Virus record (IMG/VR): IMGVR_UViG_3300029448_000010 | Span: 19,931-83,930 of that record | Length of the DNA stretch: 64,000 bases | From: a virus | Direction: 5' to 3' (one strand) | Shown: positions 15,177-22,681 of the stretch, in pieces | How the letters are laid out: each line of letters starts with the position of its first letter | How positions within the stretch are numbered: the stretch's first letter is position 1 | Made by a program: the position numbers and the translations under genes | Notes under the pieces: model-generated | Told to the model about the DNA's origin: nothing | Seen by the model: only the letters and a program-made list of their open reading frames with translations | Database searches by the model: none

Positions 15177-16508
15177 TTATTCACCTTTTATTTTTTCTAT
15201 TTCTTCACTTGCTTGTTTTCTAGTTAAGTTCTTTCTCCATTCTTTGTTATCTTCAGGAGCATAAAATAAGTCCTGTAAATAATTCAGTTGGGCTGGAGTA
15301 GCCATTTTGTTTAATATCTCTTTTAGTTTGTTTATTTGAGTGTCGCTTAGTGGTTTTTTAACAACCATTTGCTGTTTAACACTCTTTAGGAAAGACATCT
15401 CCCAAGCATTACTACCTAGTTTAGAATCAAATACTCTAATACCGTAGTAATTACACATCTGCTCAAATTCCTCTCCTAAACCATATGCACCATCCAAATA
15501 ATCAGTTGCATTTGCTAACTTAATTTCTTTGGCTTTAGCCTCTCTAACCATTCTTTCTGCGATTTTTGCGGCTCTTTCTTTTTCTATTCTTTCTGCTTCA
15601 AGTCTTCTTGCTTCAACATTTTCAGGAAGATTGTAAATCCTTTCTTTTTCCAACCTTTCTTCTTCTCTTATTCTTTGGTCTTCAAGAATACGCCGTCGCC
15701 TTTCTTCATCTCTGACTCTTCTTGCTTCTCTTCGTGCCAATTCTTCTGTTGTCTGCTTTAGAGCATAATTCATTTTATTATTGTATTCGCTTCTATGCTT
15801 TGCATTACACATAGCATCAAAGATAATCATGTCTTGCCACAACTTATCTGTTGGATAACCTCTTGTTTGAGATTGCGCCCTTGAATTATCAGGGTGTTCC
15901 CATCTCCAAACAATAGAAGCCATGCGATAGTAATTGCTAGTAGGTGCGCCTTCTGCTTTCTTTCTTAGTTTAGAAGAGTATTTGTATTCCTGAGAAACAC
16001 CATGCCAATACAAATTAGTACCCTTAGCATTAATCAATATATCAATATCCTTGACTCTCTCATAAATAGCATCAAACTGTTCACCGTTTTGGTGCATCCA
16101 TGCTTTAGCCATCATAGTCTTTGTTCTTTCTTGAATCCACTTATCAATATCTCCTTGAGTAATGTCGGCAATATCAATTCCTGTTCTTTGTGATATTTCT
16201 TTCATAATCAAGTATGTATTAATGTGGTCTGAACCAACACATTCAACTATACCGTTTTCTGTATTAACTATCTCAAAGTGATATACTACACTATGACCAC
16301 AAAGACATTTACCTCGCCCCATTTGCGAGTTTCTAACCCAATCCGGCATATTGTCTTCTCCGCCCCACCAAACATTACCTGTGGCTATCCATTCTTCTTT
16401 AGCCTCTTCGTAATTATCTGCTACGGATAATTCAACCATCTTCTTCATTAAAGCCCTGTCCCATCGACCTGAACCTAATTGTCTTTTTGCTACTATTGTT
16501 TCAGCCAT
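15177..16508 (-). CDS. Zinc-binding protein with long charged coiled coil, 443 residues
   Basis: The N-terminal domain has GRGKCLCGHSVVYHFEI and IVECVGSDHINTYL, a C-x-C-x-H plus Cys arrangement seen in phage-borne zinc-binding domains of unknown role. Residues about 250-340 are an Arg/Glu-rich coiled coil (RRVRDEERRRRILEDQRI and similar). The C-terminus is a small helical domain (LSDTQINKLKEIL). Function unknown. Ends eleven bases after a GGTGAAT sequence that serves the next gene. Confidence 0.75.
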   Translation of the reverse strand: MAETIVAKRQLGSGRWDRALMKKMVELSVADNYEEAKEEWIATGNVWWGGEDNMPDWVRNSQMGRGKCLCGHSVVYHFEIVNTENGIVECVGSDHINTYLIMKEISQRTGIDIADITQGDIDKWIQERTKTMMAKAWMHQNGEQFDAIYERVKDIDILINAKGTNLYWHGVSQEYKYSSKLRKKAEGAPTSNYYRMASIVWRWEHPDNSRAQSQTRGYPTDKLWQDMIIFDAMCNAKHRSEYNNKMNYALKQTTEELARREARRVRDEERRRRILEDQRIREEERLEKERIYNLPENVEARRLEAERIEKERAAKIAERMVREAKAKEIKLANATDYLDGAYGLGEEFEQMCNYYGIRVFDSKLGSNAWEMSFLKSVKQQMVVKKPLSDTQINKLKEILNKMATPAQLNYLQDLFYAPEDNKEWRKNLTRKQASEEIEKIKGE

Positions 16509-16510
16509 TT

Positions 16511-16699
16511 TTATTCACCATTATAATTTAATTTGTACTGTTTTGCTAGTGTGAGTGCATCATTGTAAGTGATATGGGAATTTCTTTCCATGTTCACTTT
16601 AACAATCCATGTTGCTATCTCCGCCACCGAATCTCCATCCGATAACATCATAGATAAATGTTTCATATATCCCATCAGGACATCATCTCTTCGTGCCAA
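16511..16699 (-). CDS. Unknown 62-residue helical protein
   Basis: Helical, Met-rich (GYMKHLSMMLSDGD) with a second helix ending YNDALTLAKQYKL. It resembles small DNA-binding helical bundles but no motif is certain. The first 25 bases overlap the end of the preceding gene. Confidence 0.6.
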   Translation of the reverse strand: MARRDDVLMGYMKHLSMMLSDGDSVAEIATWIVKVNMERNSHITYNDALTLAKQYKLNYNGE

Positions 16700-16935
16700 T
16701 CTTTTTCAAATTGCCTTTGTTCCATAAGATAACTTGTCAAGATTGTGTCAATCTTTTCAGGTAAATTATCTATAATGCCAGCAATTAGTTTTCTATTCAG
16801 ACTTAGCCATATCCTATGATAAGTGTTCAGAACCACCTTTGGTTCATCATTCTCATTCTGTGATATACAGATAGGCGGTAGGTCTTCGCTATTTACTATT
16901 CTAAATTCAACATTTGTTCTTGGTTCTCTATTCAT
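16675..16935 (-). CDS. Unknown 86-residue protein
   Basis: Unknown. An early beta-like part (NVEFRIVNSEDLPPI) is followed by a helical region containing a Trp (HRIWLSLNRKLI) and an acidic Trp/His tail (KDWHEEMMS). It is contiguous with the neighbouring genes on both sides. Confidence 0.6.
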   Translation of the reverse strand: MNREPRTNVEFRIVNSEDLPPICISQNENDEPKVVLNTYHRIWLSLNRKLIAGIIDNLPEKIDTILTSYLMEQRQFEKDWHEEMMS

Positions 16936-17238
16936 TCAAATCCCTCCTGCTAACGCAAAAATGTTAGATACATTCTTGTGTGCAATAAATCCCTCAACAG
17001 TCGCTAAAAAGTCTTGAGAGTCATTAATATATTTACTGTGATTAACCAAGAGACTAGACACTGTTTGTGCTAGTTTCTGATTACTTAAACCTGATAGTAA
17101 TTTAGACAACTCAAATGCTAGATGTTCTCTATAATTATCATCCATCATACATGAGATACATTCCTTCTTAATCATACAATCGTGTTGATGGTCAGGTTCA
17201 ATTACATATCCTTTACCTTTACATTCTAGACATTCCAT
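16936..17238 (-). CDS. Cys/His-rich protein, 100 residues
   Basis: The N-terminus contains CLECKGKGY, then HQHDC and CISCMM, together a plausible two-zinc or DnaJ-like CxxCxGxG-type site. The C-terminal 65 residues are helical without signature. Function unknown. The stop codon of the previous gene shares one base with its start. Confidence 0.7.
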   Translation of the reverse strand: MECLECKGKGYVIEPDHQHDCMIKKECISCMMDDNYREHLAFELSKLLSGLSNQKLAQTVSSLLVNHSKYINDSQDFLATVEGFIAHKNVSNIFALAGGI

Positions 17239-17489
17239 CAGAAATCCGCCTCCGTATTAAATTCATCAAAGGTAGTCTTTTGAGTCCAATACTGATAGGC
17301 TAACATAGCAGTTAGCATCATATTGTAATTGACATGGTTAGGGTTATCCAAATAATTAGCATTGGCTTTACCTAATGCGTTAGTTGACCCTATTCTCTTT
17401 TCATGCCTATATTCTCTATCCACAGGTACATGTACTGTACCGTATTCTTGTTCTAACAAGTCCGTTATTGTTTGTTCTATATCATTCAT
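17238..17489 (-). CDS. Unknown 83-residue protein
   Basis: Unknown. Acidic N-terminus (MNDIEQTITDLLEQEYG), then a neutral middle with repeated Asn/Ala (GKANANYLDNPNHVN), which could be flexible. No cysteine or membrane segment. Preceded by AAAGGAGGAATAATA, a strong ribosome binding sequence. Confidence 0.65.
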   Translation of the reverse strand: MNDIEQTITDLLEQEYGTVHVPVDREYRHEKRIGSTNALGKANANYLDNPNHVNYNMMLTAMLAYQYWTQKTTFDEFNTEADF

Positions 17490-17493
17490 ATTA

Positions 17494-17712
17494 TTATTCC
17501 TCCTTTTTTACTAGTGGTGGAATCCACCTTGAGTTGTAAAGAGCGTTATATTCCTCCAAACATGACCCACATAATCTAAACTCTATTACTTCTTCATTGA
17601 AGGTAGTAGTCATATCATATGTTGCTCTAAGGCCACATCTTGTGCATTTTGGAACCGGAATAACCGGAATCCTTTTTATTTGTTTAAATTTATTTCTAAT
17701 CCAATTAATCAT
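17494..17712 (-). CDS. Zinc-ribbon protein, 72 residues
   Basis: The start at MINWIRNKF is chosen because GGTGATAAT lies just before it; an upstream ATG at 17742 lacks one. After a basic amphipathic N-terminus come CTRCG and LCGSCLEEY, a four-Cys zinc ribbon separated by a beta-like segment. Function unknown, possibly nucleic-acid binding. Confidence 0.7.
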   Translation of the reverse strand: MINWIRNKFKQIKRIPVIPVPKCTRCGLRATYDMTTTFNEEVIEFRLCGSCLEEYNALYNSRWIPPLVKKEE

Positions 17713-17888
17713 ATTATCACCTAAATGGGCGAGGATAAACACGCTTATGTTTTAATGCAGTTGGTATCAATAGACATTGTACCAATGAATAAGTCGCACT
17801 TCAAACACTTTGCCCGCTAAGTAGCGTTTTTTTATTAGCAAACCTCTTTGTCTTGGTAGTGGATAGAACCACCTATGTACTACCTTGA
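17713..17888 (-). other. Noncoding gap with small hairpin
   Basis: No open frame with a start signal is visible on either strand. On the minus strand there is a run of seven A followed by CGCT-ACTT-AGCG, a weak hairpin. The gap separates the 47-residue gene from the zinc-ribbon gene and may carry a promoter or RNA processing site, which I cannot identify. Confidence 0.35.
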
Positions 17889-18032
17889 CTATAATTTCTG
17901 ATAGGCAATAATACCTACCCTTTTACCACTAACATATAGATGAATTACATCACCTTTTATTTCTAAATCGGTGACATCATCAATATACTTAGATGCCCAA
18001 CCGAGCAAATATTCCTTTTTTAAGTCATTCAT
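17889..18032 (-). CDS. Unknown 47-residue protein
   Basis: Helical N-terminus (MNDLKKEYLLGWASKY) followed by a beta-hairpin-like half (LEIKGDVIHLYVSGKRVG). Preceded by GATGTGATATT. Function unknown; shape suggests a small DNA-binding or toxin/antitoxin-size peptide but there is no direct evidence. Confidence 0.6.
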   Translation of the reverse strand: MNDLKKEYLLGWASKYIDDVTDLEIKGDVIHLYVSGKRVGIIAYQKL

Positions 18033-18041
18033 AATATCACA

Positions 18042-18377
18042 TCAAAAAGATTTACCGTGCATAAATTCACGGCTTTCGTTATATTCAATCTTAGCCTCTA
18101 TTGCACCTGCAATATCTAAGTCTTTACCAAAGGCATAATCCATAATACGGATTACTGCATCTGCCAATTCTTCTTCAACAGATGAGTATTCCATAATCTT
18201 ATTAGAAGTGGGGTTATCATCCCTTAGTGCTTCTAATGCTTCACTTATTTCAGCATGAATTAAAGCCATCCGTTCACCGTCATTTGGAACCTCTTTCCAA
18301 AAACCATGATTAACTGCATTCTTGTAAACCTTCTTGGCTATCTTATTCCATTGTTTTTCAAAACTCAAATTTTTCAC
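18042..18377 (-). CDS. MazG-like nucleotide pyrophosphohydrolase
   Basis: This 111-residue all-alpha protein has the MazG/NTP-PPase signature: HAEISEALEALRDD gives the ExxxE metal site, and VEEELADAVIRIMD gives the second E..D element. Such enzymes hydrolyse (d)NTPs or related alarmones to monophosphates plus pyrophosphate. Phage copies often clear non-canonical nucleotides or adjust host nucleotide pools. Length suits the single-domain class. It overlaps the following zinc gene by 20 bases. Confidence 0.82.
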   Translation of the reverse strand: MKNLSFEKQWNKIAKKVYKNAVNHGFWKEVPNDGERMALIHAEISEALEALRDDNPTSNKIMEYSSVEEELADAVIRIMDYAFGKDLDIAGAIEAKIEYNESREFMHGKSF

Positions 18378-18606
18378 CTCTATTAATTGCCGCTTCTTGT
18401 AACTTCGCTATATGCCTTCTTGGTGCATGTTGCTTTGCCATTACCTGTATTAATGATTCACTAACACTAGCAGGTACAGGCACTATCGTTGCACATTTGC
18501 TACATAAAGGCTTATTCGTTTTATCACATATTGTTACTGATGACTTGCTACCTTTACAAAAGGCACAAGCCGGTTTCTTACTCATCATATTCTTCAATCC
18601 TACCAT
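18358..18606 (-). CDS. Zinc-finger protein, 82 residues
   Basis: CAFCKG near residue 14 and LCSKC near residue 34 form a four-Cys zinc site. The C-terminal half is helical and basic (KQHAPRRHIAKLQEAA). The ATG chosen has GGAGGAATAAAT before it. Function unknown; a DNA- or RNA-binding role would fit. Confidence 0.68.
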   Translation of the reverse strand: MVGLKNMMSKKPACAFCKGSKSSVTICDKTNKPLCSKCATIVPVPASVSESLIQVMAKQHAPRRHIAKLQEAAINRGEKFEF

Positions 18607-18608
18607 AT

Positions 18609-18866
18609 TTATTCCTCCATATTATTTACCGGACAATCAACATTTAATGTTTGATGGTCTAAGTTATTGCATTCGCAAATATCTTCAGGATTATCTCCAT
18701 CGACCCATGTTCCTTTTACAAGATAATAACCACAATCATTGAGTAAGTCTGAAGCATCTCTTAATAACTTTGAGAGGAATATGATATATTCTGCACATTC
18801 AGTACATGCTTTTTCTTCCATAATCTCATCAAATAGTCTCACTGTATCTTCTATTCTCATATTCAT
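18609..18866 (-). CDS. Cys-rich 85-residue protein
   Basis: A helical first half contains CTECAEY, and the second half has DCGYYL, DICECNN and VDCPVNN, giving seven cysteines in all. The spacing does not match a family I know; metal binding is likely. Ends NNMEE overlapping the ribosome binding sequence of the next gene. Confidence 0.65.
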   Translation of the reverse strand: MNMRIEDTVRLFDEIMEEKACTECAEYIIFLSKLLRDASDLLNDCGYYLVKGTWVDGDNPEDICECNNLDHQTLNVDCPVNNMEE

Positions 18867-19000
18867 TCCTCACATACACATCTAACTTGAAATGTTCTCC
18901 ACGCATCAGTAAAAGATACATTATCAAGAGCGTTATATTTAGCCGTAGCGTCACAAGTCCTACATGTCATTGTTTCCATTTGTACTAATTTTCCATTCAT
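18863..19000 (-). CDS. Small zinc-binding protein, 45 residues
   Basis: Contains TCRTCD and a terminal RCVCEE, giving a likely four-Cys zinc ribbon. Its TGA overlaps the next ATG and its ATG directly follows the upstream stop. Function unknown. Confidence 0.65.
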   Translation of the reverse strand: MNGKLVQMETMTCRTCDATAKYNALDNVSFTDAWRTFQVRCVCEE

Positions 19001-19195
19001 TCAAATACACCCCATAAACATTCTAGCCCATTCGCTAAACTTACTGTAATAAACTACATCATCTGCATTTACTTCAGACAAGTCGAAAGAAGCATCAGTT
19101 AAGAATACTACGCTTTTAGTACCTTTATCCCATGCTACTTCTTTGGTTATCTCCCATTCATCTAGTGCTTTTATCATTATACTATATTTATTCAT
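19001..19195 (-). CDS. Unknown 64-residue protein
   Basis: Unknown; acidic, beta-like (KSVVFLTDASFDLSEV) with aromatic C-terminus (YYSKFSEWARMF). It lies four bases after the helicase stop, so it is probably co-translated with the helicase. Confidence 0.6.
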   Translation of the reverse strand: MNKYSIMIKALDEWEITKEVAWDKGTKSVVFLTDASFDLSEVNADDVVYYSKFSEWARMFMGCI

Positions 19196-19199
19196 ATTA

Positions 19200-20633
19200 T
19201 CATCTCTTTGGTTTTGGCCCGCAATAGAACAGATTCTTCTTTGCTCTAGTAATTGCTACATAGCAAATGTTTCTCTCTTCTTTAGGATTAGTAGCCTTTG
19301 GGTGAGGCATTCTTTCAGTAGCAAGGATATATACATTGTCTGCTTCAAGACCCTTGGCCTTGTGAACAGTGGATAGCATAATCTCACCTTTGTCATTGTT
19401 ATCGAATACTCTCTTAATTTCAGCAATAATTCCACCAACAGTGTCAGCCTTACTTGAAAGAATAAGCAAACATTCATGCTTGTCTTCAAGGTTATTTGCT
19501 TGGTTAAACTTCTCAGCCTTAACCAATTTATTATACTGGAAAGTATAGTCTTGTTGTAGTAAATCAATAAACTCTTTTGAACCCATACTCTCGTTAGAAG
19601 TAATCTTCTTAACTGCATTAATCAATCCCTTAGTCATGTCACGGCCTAGAATATAGGCAGACTTACCTTGAAGGATTAGGTCATAGAAAGCAGAAACTAG
19701 CGGTGCATTATATCTGCACAATACCATATCTCCCTCTAAAGGAGTAAAGGCCGCATTTACAATTACATTACCATCTTCTGCATCAGAACGGCAACTAAAA
19801 TCTGTTACATATCTGTTTGCTTCAGCAACGACGCTTTTAGGACATCTCCAAGTTAGACTCAAGGAGAAACGCTTTGTTTCTCTATCATCATGACTTAATC
19901 TTTCAGCAAACATATTCATTGAATTTGAATCTGCTCCACGGAAGCCATAAATTGCCTGATTAGGGTCGCCTACAATAATACATCTGCCGCTTCCCACACA
20001 TCTTGAAATTAACTCTCTTTGCATTTCATTGAAGTCTTGCGCTTCATCAACGAATAGAGTATCAAAGGTAGGTAATGGCATGTTTAGCACCAAAGGCAAC
20101 CAAATCATATCATCAAAATCAATCATTGAAGTATTCTCCATACATCTGTTAAGAATGGCTGGAATGTTCGCTAATGCGATTGCTTCTTCACGGTCTGATT
20201 TAAATTCAACATTGTATTCATCAATTAGTCTATGAATTTCTAGAACATCATTACCATCAATCAATGAACCTTTAATTAGACTAATTAGTTTAACTAGTGG
20301 CTGTGCGTAAAAGTCACGACCTAGAATATCATCAATAATATTCTTTACTTTGAAGTTGTTTACTTTGGTTTTGATACCTGCGGCTCTTAATGCTGCAAAT
20401 CCTAAAGCATGGAAAGTTTTTGCTTCAACATCATTAGGAAGTCTTTCTCCTAATTCAGTCGCTATTGACTTATTAAATGCCAAAAACGCTTTCTTATTTC
20501 CATTATCTCTATTCGCTCCTTCAACAATTGTAAAGGTTTTACCAACACCGGCTCCCGCATCAACTATGATGTGTGAGTTACCGTGTGCTATTTCCTCCCA
20601 TATTGCTCTTTGTTCTATTGTTCCATTTATCAT
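19200..20633 (-). CDS. UvrD/Rep-family superfamily 1 DNA helicase
   Basis: This 477-residue enzyme unwinds duplex DNA using ATP. SF1 motifs in order are Walker A DAGAGVGKT, motif Ia KAFLAFNKS, motif II VDEAQDF, motif III VGDPNQAIYGFRGA, motif IV SLTWRCP, motif V TVHKAKGLEADNV and motif VI YVAITRAKK. It is shorter than bacterial UvrD (about 720) because the 1B/2B insertions are reduced, as in phage Dda-like or RecD2-like helicases. The ATG has GGAGGAATAAC before it. It heads the transcript that ends after the Ubl gene. Confidence 0.93.
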   Translation of the reverse strand: MINGTIEQRAIWEEIAHGNSHIIVDAGAGVGKTFTIVEGANRDNGNKKAFLAFNKSIATELGERLPNDVEAKTFHALGFAALRAAGIKTKVNNFKVKNIIDDILGRDFYAQPLVKLISLIKGSLIDGNDVLEIHRLIDEYNVEFKSDREEAIALANIPAILNRCMENTSMIDFDDMIWLPLVLNMPLPTFDTLFVDEAQDFNEMQRELISRCVGSGRCIIVGDPNQAIYGFRGADSNSMNMFAERLSHDDRETKRFSLSLTWRCPKSVVAEANRYVTDFSCRSDAEDGNVIVNAAFTPLEGDMVLCRYNAPLVSAFYDLILQGKSAYILGRDMTKGLINAVKKITSNESMGSKEFIDLLQQDYTFQYNKLVKAEKFNQANNLEDKHECLLILSSKADTVGGIIAEIKRVFDNNDKGEIMLSTVHKAKGLEADNVYILATERMPHPKATNPKEERNICYVAITRAKKNLFYCGPKPKR

Positions 20634-20679
20634 TGTTATTCCTCCATTTTTATTTGTGAGTAGGTGGGAGAAGGAGTGC

Positions 20680-20695
20680 GATGTATAAATACATC
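20680..20695 (-). promoter_or_regulatory. 16-bp palindrome containing a TATA-like core upstream of the helicase
   Basis: The sequence GATGTATAAATACATC reads the same on both strands except its centre and contains TTTATA. It is about 50 bases upstream of the helicase ATG, so it may be the TATA box with an overlapping operator. Confidence 0.4.
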
Positions 20696-20776
20696 ATATC
20701 TTCTTGTTGTAGCCCCTTGCTCTCGACTTCTCCCGTTGAAGCGGTAATACTTGGTATTACTTTTTGCTCCAATACT

Positions 20777-20826
20777 AAGGGGGGCCACACTATATGAAGG
20801 GTGCCGCAGGTCGCCCGACCCCCCTT
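20777..20826 (-). other. GC-rich inverted repeat in the helicase leader
   Basis: AAGGGGGG at 20777-20784 pairs with CCCCCCTT at 20819-20826, with a further inner stem GGTCG/CGACC. It lies in the 324-base gap before the helicase gene, which is richer in G+C than its surroundings. A frame of 73 codons crosses it but starts with GTG without a ribosome binding site, so I read the region as a structured leader or small RNA rather than a gene. Confidence 0.4.
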
Positions 20827-20869
20827 GATTAACAATTAAATGCCAATCTAGGGTCACTTAACAGTCAAT

Positions 20870-20908
20870 AAAAAAAGCCCCCACCGAGAGCGAACTCCCG
20901 ATGAGGGC
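20870..20908 (-). terminator. Strong intrinsic-type terminator, UUCG loop
   Basis: On the minus strand a 14-bp stem (20877-20908, with a few G-U pairs) is closed by a TTCG tetraloop and followed by seven T. It lies 50 bases after the stop of the 20958-21434 gene. UUCG-capped GC-rich stem plus T-run is the textbook bacterial intrinsic terminator; archaeal polymerase mainly needs the T-run. Confidence 0.8.
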
Positions 20909-20957
20909 AATAGCCTGTTAAGGCGAAACCATACCGACTTAATCAAAGCGAATTACT

Positions 20958-21434
20958 TCACTCTGAAGAATCATCTGACAAAAGCGAGTTAACGCTTCCA
21001 TCCCATGTCTTTAGACGATACTGCTTAGAAAGCATGTTTCGTACTTTCTTAGTCTGTGCCGAAGCATAGTCTTCAGCAGAGTCAAATACTCCGCCACCGG
21101 ACTTTGCGTGTTTTAGAGACACTGCCGCTATAATACCATCATGGTTATAGTACGCTAATGCCGCTTCTTCAACAACTCCACAAATGCGGTCAATTGCTAC
21201 TCTAACTGCTGCTGGAACACTACTTCTTTGTCCACGACGGCCCAAAGGTGAACCATCACGGCCCTTCAATAGTGCCTTTAGTGCGTTTGTAGCCGCATCT
21301 CTTTCATTCGGGTTTTCCTGACCAACTTGAAGGTGCAACTCAACAACTTGCTTGAGTGCGCCATCTAACTGTTCATCTGCTTCTAGGTAATCGTTAATCT
21401 CGATAACGAGACTGTCCCATTTTACATCTTCCAT
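20958..21434 (-). CDS. Paralog 1 of the GKSGGG/WDG early protein family
   Basis: This 158-residue protein is related to those at 24780-25307 and 25583-26068. Shared elements are an N-terminal helical part after M-(E/D)-x-(D/E)-K-W, the GRxGxxL/GRRGQRS block, KHAKSGGGVFD, and a C-terminal WDGS. The start at MEDVKW is chosen by alignment to the paralogs and a GGAGGAATTGAG ribosome binding sequence; an upstream ATG at 21488 lies inside the promoter. It has its own TATA box and terminator, so it is a monocistronic, probably highly expressed gene. Function unknown. Confidence 0.75.
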   Translation of the reverse strand: MEDVKWDSLVIEINDYLEADEQLDGALKQVVELHLQVGQENPNERDAATNALKALLKGRDGSPLGRRGQRSSVPAAVRVAIDRICGVVEEAALAYYNHDGIIAAVSLKHAKSGGGVFDSAEDYASAQTKKVRNMLSKQYRLKTWDGSVNSLLSDDSSE

Positions 21435-21484
21435 ATTTCTCAATTCCTCCCCGCTAACTACGGGGCAAACTCTCCACTGGCTAA

Positions 21485-21496
21485 CCATATATAAGG
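21485..21496 (-). promoter_or_regulatory. TATA promoter of paralog 1
   Basis: On the minus strand CCTTATATATGG lies about 50 bases before the chosen ATG, so a transcript starting some 25 bases downstream would have a leader of about 25 bases with the GGAGG sequence. The adjoining ACCATAT resembles half of the ACCATATGGT palindrome of the other promoters. Confidence 0.5.
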
Positions 21497-22157
21497 AGAG
21501 TCAATGACCTATTTCCGATGTAATTCAGACACCTTTACTTATTACACCTACAACATAATGATTATCAATAATAATTAACTAATTACGATATATCGAATTA
21601 TAATTAAAAAAGAAATGGCTCATTTTAATTAGGCAAACATTATTCCACCGGAAAAATAAGAGGAATAATAATAGGTAGTAAAACGACAGGGTTGTGATAC
21701 ATAACTATTCTAATTCTAGGAGGTTTGACATTATTCCATTATTCCACTTTTTTTAGGGGGTCACTATCTCATAGGGTCTATACATAACCCTAGAGAATCT
21801 AAGGGGTTCATATCCCATAAGAAACAAAGGGGATATACTTGTCAGATTGCCTTAGAGTATATGGAATAATGGAATAATGGAATAAAAAAATATCTTTATA
21901 CTTATGTTACATAACCCTCTAGTTTCTTTAATTATATTTCCATTTTGGGGTGGAAACATCGGTGGAAACATCTTTTCCATTGTATATTATATGATATATT
22001 ATATTCATATTGAATACCTATACCATAGTTATACGCTCAATTGAAAGATAGATTAACTAATAGTCCACTATTCCGGTAGTGAAATATTACCTCCAAATAA
22101 TCGCTCGTTAATACTATGTATCTTGGTTGTAGTGGCACTTTGCAGAACGGAAACCCT
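21497..22157. other. Gene-free AT-rich region, candidate replication origin
   Basis: No credible gene is visible on either strand over about 660 bases. It contains TTATTCCATTATTCCAC near 21732 facing the tandem GGAATAATGGAATAATGG near 21862 as long inverted repeats, a direct repeat GGTGGAAACATC near 21950-21972, and a very AT-rich run (TATATTATATGATATATTA) near 21980-22000. Iterons beside an AT-rich unwinding element are typical of origins, but the same features could be regulatory. Confidence 0.35.
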
Positions 22158-22206
22158 AAAAAAATAGGAGGGGAGGCTCCATAGGGGGCGAACCCCCTAT
22201 GAAGCC
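22158..22206 (-). terminator. Intrinsic-type terminator, UUCG loop
   Basis: On the minus strand GGCT plus a nine-base arm CATAGGGGG pairs with CCCCCTATG plus AGCC around a TTCG tetraloop, with one mismatch (22175-22206). Seven T follow after a short C-rich spacer (22164-22158). It lies about 50 bases beyond the stop of the 22256-22516 gene. Confidence 0.75.
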
Positions 22207-22255
22207 AACTTTGGGTGCAATACCCAGTTAACTGAGTGAAAAATCAGATAATTCT

Positions 22256-22516
22256 TCATTCGTCGTTGCGCTTATTGTTCAACCTGCGAATCATGTTGAC
22301 AATTTTGTTCTGGTCGTATTTGGTAAAACTACCTGACATGACTATTCTCAAATCTTCATTGAGATGAAACCTGTCAAGTCTGATGCTGGGATTAACATCC
22401 ATCAATCGCCCGACAAAAGCCAGTATTTTCTTTCTATATCTAAAAGCATCAGAGCAGTATTGAATATCAATACTCCCTGCGCCAGTCATCAAGTCTATGT
22501 TCATTTGTGCGCCCAT
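22256..22516 (-). CDS. Unknown 86-residue protein
   Basis: Unknown. Beta-like N-terminus (IDLMTGAGSIDIQYC), then a basic helical part (FRYRKKILAFVGRLMD) and a basic C-terminus (NMIRRLNNKRNDE). It is a single-gene unit with its own palindrome promoter and terminator. GGTGATAAT precedes the ATG. Confidence 0.7.
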   Translation of the reverse strand: MGAQMNIDLMTGAGSIDIQYCSDAFRYRKKILAFVGRLMDVNPSIRLDRFHLNEDLRIVMSGSFTKYDQNKIVNMIRRLNNKRNDE

Positions 22517-22575
22517 ATTATCACCTTGTAATGATAATGGCTCCTGTATATGATATAGGCTCCCTCAAAGTTACG

Positions 22576-22585
22576 ACCATATGGT
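22576..22585 (-). promoter_or_regulatory. Palindrome ACCATATGGT promoter element (copy A)
   Basis: Perfect 10-bp palindrome, followed on the minus strand after five bases by CTTTG and then GCCTATATCATA, a TATA box. It serves the 22256-22516 gene. It lies directly after the T-run of the preceding terminator, as in the other copies. Confidence 0.65.
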
Positions 22586-22626
22586 TGTAAATCGGCTTTG
22601 GTAATTTGCGTTCTTAAAAAAATAGA

Positions 22627-22671
22627 AAAAAATGATGCAGGGCCGATTTAAGTCACCCTGCATCATTTTTT
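22627..22671 (-). terminator. 16-bp perfect stem terminator
   Basis: AAAATGATGCAGGG pairs perfectly with its complement around a 13-base loop (CCGATTTAAGTCA on the plus strand). The A/T ends give T-runs in both directions. It follows the stop of the 22682-23047 gene by about ten bases. Its loop is nearly identical to that at 23697-23709. Confidence 0.75.
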
Positions 22672-22681
22672 ACATCAAACC

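Noticed and set aside
17713-17888. Possible tRNA in the gap
   Set aside because: No cloverleaf with T-loop GTTCGA and acceptor pairing could be built; only a 4-bp hairpin is present.
20636-20857. Minus-strand frame of 73 codons before the helicase
   Set aside because: It starts with GTG without a ribosome binding site and crosses strong inverted repeats and the likely promoter. I treat the region as a leader.
21904-22044. Plus-strand frame of 46 codons starting MLHNPLV
   Set aside because: No ribosome binding site, low-complexity Tyr/Ile run, on the opposite strand from neighbours. Better explained as AT-rich origin sequence.
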